This document shows, in pieces, positions 4,709 to 9,632 of a DNA stretch of 9,632 nucleotides. The DNA is from Rhodocyclaceae bacterium (GTDB lineage: Bacteria; Pseudomonadota; Gammaproteobacteria; Burkholderiales; Rhodocyclaceae). The stretch is from positions 1 to 9,632 of the forward strand of contig JADLGU010000007.1 in NCBI GenBank assembly GCA_020849155.1, read 5' to 3'. A program made the position numbers and the translations under genes. Each line of letters begins with the position of its first letter. Positions within the stretch are counted from its first letter, which is position 1. The notes under the pieces are model-generated. The model was given only the letters and a program-made list of their open reading frames with translations. It ran no database searches and was not told where the DNA came from.

Positions 4709-5911
4709 CTATTTCGCCATCCGCGGCGCCGGGTCGCGCAGGATCAGCGAGGGCGAGGCGAAGGGGGCGAGGCGTTCCAGCAGGTCGAGCAGTTCCAGCG
4801 CCGGCGAGTTGGCGAAGAACTTCGCGCGCGGCGTTTCCATCCAGATGCGGTCGCTGTAGAGCCAGACTTCGTGCGGCGTGTCGCCGATGCCGTTACCGTC
4901 GCGGTCGAAGCCCTGGTAGTCGCTCCAGGCGTTGCCGCGCCACAAGTTGGCCTCGCCGACGCCGGCGGCGCTCACCGCCACCTGGGTCAGGTTATTGTCG
5001 AAACGGTTGGCCTCGATGCGGTGGCCGCCCTTCTCGCCGTAGAAATAGATGCCGACGACGTTGTGGGCGAAGCGGTTGTGGCGCACCGTCAGCACGGCTT
5101 CGGCGTTGAGCGGCGCGTTGGCGGCGAGACCGGCGGCGCAGTGCAGGATCTCGTTGCCCTCGACCAGGGCGCGGCCGCTGTCCTTGATGGCGATGCCGGC
5201 GCCGCCGCCGTCGAGGGCGTGGGCGACGGTGTTGCCGCGCAGGACCAGGTTCGGCGAGTAGAGCACGGCGATGCCGGTGTCGGTGTCGGAGAGGCGGTTG
5301 TTCTCGACGAGCGCGCGCGGCGAGAAGACGAAGTGCATGCCGTAGCGGCCGTCGGCGAGGGTGTTGCCGAGGATGCGGTTGTCGGGCGAGTTGGCGAAGG
5401 TGAGATCGCGCACCCGGGCGAAGGCGTTGCCCTCGACGCGGTTGTGGCGGCTGTTCCACAGGCGCAGGCCGTCGCCGCGGGCGCCGCGCGGGGCCGGCCG
5501 GCCGGCGACGCGGTTGTCGAGGATGCGGTTGCGGTTGCCCTGCCTGACGTGGATGCCGAAGAGCACGTCGTCGAGGGCGTTGTGCTCGACGAGGTTGTCG
5601 TCGCCCTCGATCAGCAGGCCGGCATCGATGCTGTCGTGGCTGTCGCCGGAGTGCGTCAGGTGCAGGCCGCGCACCACGGCGCCGCTGGCGGCCAGCGTCA
5701 GCACCGTGCCGCGGCCGCCGCCGTCGAGGATCACCTTGCCGCCGCCGTCGAGCGTGATCGGTTTGGCGATGGTCGCCGGGCCGGCGTAGCGGCCCGGCGC
5801 CGGGCGCAGCGTGCCGCCCGGCGGCGTGGCCTCGATGAGGGGCTGCAGCGGCGGCGCGGCCTGCGCCGCGACGCAGGCAATCAGCAGGAGAAAAGTCGGT
5901 CTGCGCAACAC
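4709..5911 (-). CDS. nosD: NosD-like periplasmic copper-binding / right-handed beta-helix protein
   Basis: This 400-residue protein is full length for NosD, the periplasmic beta-helix protein that helps load copper into nitrous oxide reductase. After a signal peptide (MLRRPTFLLLIACVAAQA, cleavage near 18-19) comes the helix entry GGTLRPAPGRYAGPATIAKP. Many short rungs of the type DNLVEHNALDDVLFGIHV, HNRVEGNAF, NRILGNTLADGRYGMHFVFS and LVENNRLSDTDTGIAVLYS follow. The C-terminus is characteristic: WSDYQGFDRDGNGIGDTP, then SPALELLDLLERLAPF and a DPAPRM end. The start is GTG (5911); no in-frame ATG or Shine-Dalgarno sequence is nearby. A short LIAC at residues 10-13 resembles a lipobox but leaves a very short hydrophobic core. 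It lies 48 bases after the TPM gene and is probably the last gene of that operon. No nosZ, nosR, nosF, nosY or nosL is in the window, so the client may not be N2O reductase. Confidence 0.85.
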   Translation of the reverse strand: MLRRPTFLLLIACVAAQAAPPLQPLIEATPPGGTLRPAPGRYAGPATIAKPITLDGGGKVILDGGGRGTVLTLAASGAVVRGLHLTHSGDSHDSIDAGLLIEGDDNLVEHNALDDVLFGIHVRQGNRNRILDNRVAGRPAPRGARGDGLRLWNSRHNRVEGNAFARVRDLTFANSPDNRILGNTLADGRYGMHFVFSPRALVENNRLSDTDTGIAVLYSPNLVLRGNTVAHALDGGGAGIAIKDSGRALVEGNEILHCAAGLAANAPLNAEAVLTVRHNRFAHNVVGIYFYGEKGGHRIEANRFDNNLTQVAVSAAGVGEANLWRGNAWSDYQGFDRDGNGIGDTPHEVWLYSDRIWMETPRAKFFANSPALELLDLLERLAPFASPSLILRDPAPRMAK

Positions 5912-5959
5912 GGCGACATTGTTGCCGTTGCGCCGGGCTTTACCTTGCGGTATGTCAAC

Positions 5960-6913
5960 CTACCAGCTGCCCGAGGCGCCCCCGCCGCCGGAGCTGCCGC
6001 CCCCGCCCGAGAAGCCGCCGCCGGAGGAGCCGGAGCTCCATGACGAGCTGCTCGATCCGCCGCCCGAGGTCAGGGTGAAGCCGCCGATCTGTGCCGTGCC
6101 CTTGGTCTTGATGTCCTGCTTCGCTTTTTCGTACCAGGGCCGGCGCGAGACGATCAGCTTGGCGATGGGGAAGACGACGAGGTAGGTGCCGAAGAGGTAC
6201 AGGGCGCCGGTGGTGCCGACGACGACGATGGGGAACATCGCCCAGAAGGGGATGAGGAAGAAGTAGAGGAACCAGCCCATGCCCGGCGTCAGCACGCCGA
6301 TCACGGTGAACAGCCCGATGATGCCGAAGATGAAGGCGCCGATGAGGATCCGCTCGGGCAGCGACAGGTCGGGGCCGTCGAAGAACTTCTCGGATTTCTT
6401 CACGGCGACGGCGGGTCGCGGGTCGTCGGCGGCGATCGCCGCGGCGCCGGTCAGCTGGCCGATGACGGCGGCCACGCCGTCCGTCACGCCGGCGTCGAAG
6501 TCGCCTGCCTTGAAGCGCGGCGTCATGACGTTGCGGACGATGCGGCTCGCCGCCACGTCGGTGAGCGTGCCTTCCAGGCCGTAGCCGACCTCGATGCGCA
6601 TGCGCCGCTCGTTGGGGGCCACCAGCACCAGCACGCCGTTGTCCTTGCCCTTCTGCCCCAGCTTCCAGGTGTTGAAGACCTGCTCGGCGTAGGACTCGAC
6701 GCTCTCGCCCTCGAGCGAGGGCACGGTGAGGACGGCGATCTGGTTGGTCGTTTCCTGCTCGTGTGCCTTGAGTTGCGCATTGAGTTTGCGCTTCGTCTCC
6801 GCCTTCAGGATCTCGGCGTTGTCGACCACGCGGCCGGAGAGATAGGGCACGTCGACAGCGAGCGCCGAGAAGGCGGCGAGCAGGCCGACGAGGCAAGGCA
6901 GCAGCCGCTTCAT
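5960..6913 (-). CDS. TPM-domain membrane protein (YgcG-like) with Gly/Ser-rich tail
   Basis: This 317-residue protein has the full YgcG/TPM-phosphatase layout. A signal peptide (MKRLLPCLVGLLAAFSALA) precedes the TPM domain at about 22-160: LSGRVVDNAEIL, TTNQIAVLTVPSLEGESVES, FNTWKLGQKGKDNGVLVLVA, and RRMRIEVGYGLEGTLTD. Hydrophobic segments follow at about 189-209, 212-232 and 234-254, then a linker and a tail of nearly pure Gly and Ser (283-315) ending in SGSW. The TPM domain therefore faces the periplasm. Related domains bind metal and have been linked to photosystem assembly in plants and to acid phosphatase activity, but bacterial roles are poorly defined. The ATG at 6913 overlaps the stop of the second TPM gene (ATGA) and is preceded by GGAGAAGGG. 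A longer in-frame reading runs on to 8344 but crosses the other two genes and is not real upstream of this start. No lemA, the usual partner, is in the window. Confidence 0.9.
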   Translation of the reverse strand: MKRLLPCLVGLLAAFSALAVDVPYLSGRVVDNAEILKAETKRKLNAQLKAHEQETTNQIAVLTVPSLEGESVESYAEQVFNTWKLGQKGKDNGVLVLVAPNERRMRIEVGYGLEGTLTDVAASRIVRNVMTPRFKAGDFDAGVTDGVAAVIGQLTGAAAIAADDPRPAVAVKKSEKFFDGPDLSLPERILIGAFIFGIIGLFTVIGVLTPGMGWFLYFFLIPFWAMFPIVVVGTTGALYLFGTYLVVFPIAKLIVSRRPWYEKAKQDIKTKGTAQIGGFTLTSGGGSSSSSWSSGSSGGGFSGGGGSSGGGGASGSW

Positions 6914-7521
6914 GCGCCCTTCTCCACGAAGACCTCCTGCGCGATCTCGTCGCGCCCGCCGCCGGCGCGGCCCTTGGCGGCAAGCAGGGCTTCCAGGGCG
7001 TCGAGGCCGCCGAGCAGGGCGGGGACGAGCCGGCCGGCGGCGAGCTGCGGCGCCATGCCGGCGATGATGGGCTGCAGCTCGGTCTCGGCGAGATCCAGGC
7101 CGGCATCGGGCAGGATCACCACCGTGCGCTCGAACAGGCCGACCAGCAGCAGCAGGCCGTTGCGGCGCTCGGTGCGGCCGATGCCGTGTTCCAGGAAGCG
7201 GGCGCTGGCGTACTGGCGCGCTTCCGCCTTGCGCCGCGCCGCGCCGACGAACAGGCGGGCGAAGGGCGGGATGAAGACGGTCGCCAGCGCGGCAGCGGCG
7301 CCGGCGCCGAGAAAAGTCGGTATCGCCAGCACGGCGTTCGGCAGCAGGAGGATCGAAGCGAATGCGCCGAGCGCGGAGAAGAGGGCGAAGGCCTTCCATG
7401 GCGCTTCCGGGTAGGCGTCGCAGCGGCCGGCGATCGTGACGACCGCCTCGACCCCGCAGCGCGCTTCCAGCCGCGCGGCGCGTTCGGCGATGTGCTGGCG
7501 CTCGGGTTCGCTCAGGTTCAT
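6910..7521 (-). CDS. Second TPM-domain membrane protein (COG3762-like)
   Basis: This 203-residue protein is the shorter TPM type that usually accompanies a YgcG-like gene. It lacks a signal peptide. A cytosolic N-terminal helix (LSEPERQHIAERAARLEARC) leads into a strand VEAVVTIAGRCDAYPEAPW. Two hydrophobic segments lie at about 43-63 and 65-87, followed by the TPM core remnant: EARQYASARFLEHGIGRTER, NGLLLLVGLFERTVVILPDAG (121-141) and a closing helix region. The ATG overlaps the stop of the M23 peptidase gene (ATGA), with GGGGA 4 bases before it. The stop overlaps the start of the next TPM gene in the same way, so the three proteins are probably made in fixed ratio and may act together in the envelope. 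The biochemical role is unknown. Confidence 0.85.
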   Translation of the reverse strand: MNLSEPERQHIAERAARLEARCGVEAVVTIAGRCDAYPEAPWKAFALFSALGAFASILLLPNAVLAIPTFLGAGAAAALATVFIPPFARLFVGAARRKAEARQYASARFLEHGIGRTERRNGLLLLVGLFERTVVILPDAGLDLAETELQPIIAGMAPQLAAGRLVPALLGGLDALEALLAAKGRAGGGRDEIAQEVFVEKGA

Positions 7522-8351
7522 TTCTTCCCCAGGAAAAGCCGCGGGTCGACCGCGGCGCCGTTGGCCAGCACCGTCCAGTGCAGGTGCGGGCCGCTGCTGC
7601 GGCCGGTGTTGCCCGACAGCCCGAGGGTCTGGCCGGCGGCAAGGCGCTCGCCGGGCGCGACGTCGATGCGCTCGAGGTGGCAGTAGAGCGTGACCAGGCC
7701 CTGGCCGTGGTCGAGGTACACCGAGTTGCCGTTGAAGAAGAAATCGCCGGTCTCGACGACGACGCCCGCGCCGGCGGCGCGCACCGGCGTGCCGACCGGC
7801 ACGGCGAAGTCGATGCCGGCGTGGGGGCTCCGCTCCAGGCCGTTGATGACGCGGCGCAGGCCGAAGTTGCCGGTCGGCCTGCCCTGCGCCGGCTGGCGGA
7901 AGGCCAGCGCGGGCTCGGGCTCGTCGCGGAACAGGGCCTTGATCTCGTCGATGCGCTTCTGCTCGCGCTCGATGCGCAGCATGTCCTCGGGCAGCGGCTC
8001 GACCTTGCGCTGGTCGGGCACGCTGAAGCGCTGGGTCGGGTAGCGCTTGACGGCGACGCGGACCGGCCTGGTCTCCTCGTTGCCGCCGGCGAGCACGCGC
8101 AGCCGATGCTCGCCGGGCGCGAGCGCGAGGGGCAGGCCGACCAGCGCCACCCAGGCCTTGCCGTCGCGCACCACGGCCACGCGTCGCTCGCCGAACCAGG
8201 CCTGCGGCCGCTCGGCCCCCTCGCCGAGACGGACGAGGGCCAGGCCGCCGGGCACGGCGGCCTCCTGCGGCAGGGCGAGGGCGGCCGACGCAAAGGAGAG
8301 GAAGCCCGCGAGCAGGCCAAGGGCCGCGATGGAGGAGGGGTCACGGAACAT
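7518..8351 (-). CDS. Secreted M23-family peptidoglycan endopeptidase
   Basis: This is a 277-residue zinc metallopeptidase of the M23 (LytM) family. A signal peptide (residues 1-26, cleavage after ALA) is followed by an N-terminal beta-rich region (about 35-105) and a short charged helical linker, EDMLRIEREQKRIDEIKALF (122-141). The M23 domain covers about 155-272. Zinc ligands are His177 and Asp181 (HAGID) and His258 in GPHLHW; His225 (YCHL) and His256 complete the active site, so the enzyme should be active, probably cutting peptide crosslinks in peptidoglycan. It lacks the long coiled coil of EnvC/NlpD activators. The ATG at 8351 gives a proper signal peptide; the open frame extends to 8600 but that part overlaps the beta-propeller gene and encodes Arg/Pro-rich shadow sequence. 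There is no Shine-Dalgarno sequence and a promoter ends 7 bases upstream. It is the first gene of a run with both TPM genes and nosD. Confidence 0.92.
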   Translation of the reverse strand: MFRDPSSIAALGLLAGFLSFASAALALPQEAAVPGGLALVRLGEGAERPQAWFGERRVAVVRDGKAWVALVGLPLALAPGEHRLRVLAGGNEETRPVRVAVKRYPTQRFSVPDQRKVEPLPEDMLRIEREQKRIDEIKALFRDEPEPALAFRQPAQGRPTGNFGLRRVINGLERSPHAGIDFAVPVGTPVRAAGAGVVVETGDFFFNGNSVYLDHGQGLVTLYCHLERIDVAPGERLAAGQTLGLSGNTGRSSGPHLHWTVLANGAAVDPRLFLGKK

Positions 8352-8358
8352 TGTGGGG

Positions 8359-8387
8359 ATTGTAGCGGAGGCGCCGCAACCGGTCAC
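8359..8387 (-). promoter_or_regulatory. Sigma70-type promoter for the M23-TPM-TPM-nosD operon
   Basis: On the minus strand GTGACC (8387-8382, 4 of 6 consensus positions) and TACAAT (8364-8359, 5 of 6) are separated by 17 bases. The -35 overlaps the stop codon of the beta-propeller gene. The -10 ends 7 bases before the ATG of the peptidase gene, so the expected transcription start coincides with, or is one base before, the start codon. No Shine-Dalgarno sequence could fit, consistent with a leaderless message (inference). Confidence 0.55.
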
Positions 8388-9388
8388 AGATGGGGATTCC
8401 TCTCGGCGGAGAAGATCAGGCGCGCACTGCCGCCCGAACCTACGCCAGGGAAGAATGCCGGCATGGTGTAGAAGTGGCCGCCGGGCAGGGGGATGCGCCG
8501 GCGTTCCCCGCCGTCGGGATTCATGGTGTACAGGCCGCTGTTTTTCAGCTCCCTGGGATCGACATGCCAGAAGACGAGCTGGCGGCCGTCGCCGGACCAC
8601 TCGGGCACGCCGTCCACCGCCTGGGCGGCGGAGAGGTCGCGCTCGCGACCGGTGTCCGGATCGATCACGACGATGTGCCAGTTGTGCCGGCCCAGATTGC
8701 GCATGGCGACGATCTTCCGCCCGTCCGGCGAGAGCTTGGGGTCGAAGTCGCCGAGCGGCGCCTTGGTGGCGCTATCGATGCCGGCCAGGCCGTGATGGCT
8801 GGCCTGCCGCGCCTGGCCGCTGGGCAGGTCGACCAGCCAGATCGAATTCGCCTTGCGCTTCTCGTCGAAGATGCTGACCGCCATGCGTTGTCCGACTTGG
8901 TGCGGGTCCGCCGCCCAGGGGTCGCCCGCGATCGCGACCTTTTCGATGCTGCCGGTGGCGAGGTCGATGCGGTTGATCTGGCCGCGGCGCCGCGGGTTGT
9001 CGGTCGAGACGTAGAGGATGGCCTTGCCGTCCGGCGTCCAGTAGCCGTTGGCAGCCACCGCGTTCTTGCGCGGCGGCACCAGGCTGCGCAATTCGCTGCC
9101 GTCGATGCGGGCCAGCATGATCTCGGTTTCCTGATAACCGCCTTCCTCCTTGGCGATGCCGTTCCAGCCGAGCCTGTTGTAGCGGGTGAAGGTGATCCAG
9201 TTGCCGTCCGGCGAGACGCGGGCATGGTTCATTTCCCGCCGCGAATCGGAGAGGATGCGGCGGACTTCGCGGCCGTCGAGCGTGGCGATGAAGAGGCCAA
9301 AGCGCTCCGGCTCGGCCGCCCTGGCCGAGAATCCCAGTGCGCCCAGCGCCAGCACCAGCAGCGACATCGTCACGCGCTTTGCGACCAA
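8384..9388 (-). CDS. Secreted TolB-like beta-propeller protein (PD40/WD40-like repeats)
   Basis: This 334-residue protein has a signal peptide (about 1-24, cleavage after ARA) and then a beta propeller built from PD40-type blades: VSPDGNWITFTRYN (58-71), TPDGKAILYVSTDN (118-131), SPDGRKIVAMRN (220-231), SGDGRQLVFWHV (265-276) and MNPDGGERRRIPLP (289-302), with shorter repeats such as LFIATLDGREV. The fold matches TolB-type propellers and oligogalacturonate-lyase-like proteins; it has no amidohydrolase or peptidase domain attached, so a binding or scaffold role in the periplasm is likely. The start is a TTG at 9388, supported by a strong Shine-Dalgarno sequence 6 bases upstream; an in-frame ATG seven codons later would be 27 bases from that site. 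It begins 36 bases after uvrA and may be transcribed with it. Confidence 0.85.
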   Translation of the reverse strand: MVAKRVTMSLLVLALGALGFSARAAEPERFGLFIATLDGREVRRILSDSRREMNHARVSPDGNWITFTRYNRLGWNGIAKEEGGYQETEIMLARIDGSELRSLVPPRKNAVAANGYWTPDGKAILYVSTDNPRRRGQINRIDLATGSIEKVAIAGDPWAADPHQVGQRMAVSIFDEKRKANSIWLVDLPSGQARQASHHGLAGIDSATKAPLGDFDPKLSPDGRKIVAMRNLGRHNWHIVVIDPDTGRERDLSAAQAVDGVPEWSGDGRQLVFWHVDPRELKNSGLYTMNPDGGERRRIPLPGGHFYTMPAFFPGVGSGGSARLIFSAERNPHL

Positions 9389-9394
9389 GGTCGT

Positions 9395-9401
9395 CCTCCT
9401 T
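9395..9401 (-). promoter_or_regulatory. Ribosome binding site that fixes a TTG start
   Basis: AAGGAGG on the minus strand, a near-complete anti-16S match, lies 6 bases before the TTG at 9388. The nearest in-frame ATG (9367) is too far away to use it, so the beta-propeller gene almost certainly starts at TTG. Confidence 0.75.
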
Positions 9402-9424
9402 CACGGCATTCCGGCTGCGGGCAA

Positions 9425-9632
9425 TTATGCCGGACGCGAGCGTTCGCGCAGGAACTCCTTGAGGATGCGGCCGGTGTGCGAGGCCGTTGTGGCCACCTTC
9501 TCCGGCGCGCCCTGGGCGACGATGCGCCCGCCCGCCGCGCCGCCTTCCGGGCCGAGGTCGACGATCCAGTCGGCCTCGGCCATGACGTCGAGGTTGTGCT
9601 CGATCACCACCACCGTGTTGCCGCCGTCGACC
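9425..9632 (-). CDS. uvrA: UvrABC nucleotide excision repair subunit A, C-terminal end
   Basis: These are the last 68 codons of a gene that begins beyond the right edge. The translation VDGGNTVVVIEHNLDVMAEA followed by DWIVDLGPEGGAAGGRIVAQ is the highly conserved end of the second ABC ATPase module of UvrA, including the switch-region histidine in VIEHNLDV. The SHTGRILKEFL end is also standard for UvrA, with a short extra RERSRPA. UvrA recognises bulky DNA lesions and recruits UvrB. The stop is TAA at 9427-9425; no terminator is visible before the next gene, which starts 36 bases later. Identity is secure even though the gene is partial. Confidence 0.96.
   Translation of the reverse strand, partial: VDGGNTVVVIEHNLDVMAEADWIVDLGPEGGAAGGRIVAQGAPEKVATTASHTGRILKEFLRERSRPA

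Noticed and set aside
4210..5109. 299-residue plus-strand open frame across the small secreted gene
   Set aside because: The Arg/Ala/Pro-rich translation lies in another frame from the secreted protein, which has a proper signal peptide, and it runs into the antisense of nosD.
5953..5958. Perfect TTGACA on the minus strand upstream of nosD
   Set aside because: No -10 box lies 16-18 bases downstream. The nearest -10-like AACAAT (5918-5923) is 29 bases away, so it is not a promoter pair.
4871..6043. 390-residue plus-strand open frame antisense to nosD
   Set aside because: The Val/Ala/Gly-rich translation without domains is the usual shadow of a GC-rich gene. nosD on the other strand matches its family from end to end.
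6914..8344. Upstream part of a long open frame (about 794 residues to 8344) continuous with the TPM gene
   Set aside because: Above 6913 the translation is Arg/Ser/Pro-rich low-complexity sequence, out of frame with the well-supported M23 and TPM genes. Only the part from the ATG at 6913 has a signal peptide and TPM domain.
8352..8600. 83-residue N-terminal extension of the M23 peptidase
   Set aside because: It overlaps the end of the beta-propeller gene, is Arg/Pro-rich, and would bury the signal peptide inside the protein.
9405..9432. CGGCAT/ATGCCG repeat between uvrA and the beta-propeller gene
   Set aside because: A 6-base stem with a 17-base loop that overlaps the uvrA stop, with no T run; not a credible terminator.

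Overview
The window is GC-rich (roughly 65-70% by eye over most of its length), compact and almost fully coding. The protein families (UvrA, PaiB, NosD, TPM-domain membrane proteins, a Gp49/HigB-type toxin-antitoxin pair) and the base composition suggest a proteobacterium, most likely a betaproteobacterium. That placement is inference, because no marker gene in the window settles it. Thirteen protein-coding genes are supported and all but one lie on the minus strand. No rRNA, tRNA, CRISPR array or insertion sequence was seen, and no gap between genes exceeds 300 bases.

Read in transcription order on the minus strand from the right edge: the last 68 codons of uvrA (9425-9632) are followed by a secreted TolB-like beta-propeller protein with a TTG start (8384-9388). 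Next comes a block that looks like one operon: a secreted M23 zinc endopeptidase (7518-8351), two TPM-domain membrane proteins (6910-7521 and 5960-6913), each joined to the gene before it by an ATGA overlap, and 48 bases later a NosD-like periplasmic beta-helix protein (4709-5911). A small secreted protein on the plus strand (4244-4705) converges on nosD with a 3-base gap. It diverges from a PaiB-family FMN-binding regulator (3497-4141), which is followed by a lipoprotein with an endostatin/C-type-lectin-like domain (2757-3440).

The left part, about 540-2700, differs in composition, and its two-gene core (1408-2671) has only about 42-52% GC in the lines I counted. It holds two genes of unknown function in apparent operon order, an exported 240-residue protein and a 175-residue protein with a ParB/sulfiredoxin-like G-x-H-R motif. 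After these comes a toxin-antitoxin operon (870-1232 toxin, 550-873 antitoxin, ATGA overlap) with a clear sigma70 promoter and an inverted repeat inside it. This stretch looks acquired and lies directly upstream of a GC-rich transglutaminase-like gene that runs off the left edge (1-523).

The most notable signals are: a possible undescribed two-gene module at 1408-2671; promoters whose -10 box sits so close to the start codon that the transcripts may be leaderless (toxin, M23 peptidase, exported 240-residue protein); and a nosD-like gene without other nos genes, placed behind TPM and M23 genes.
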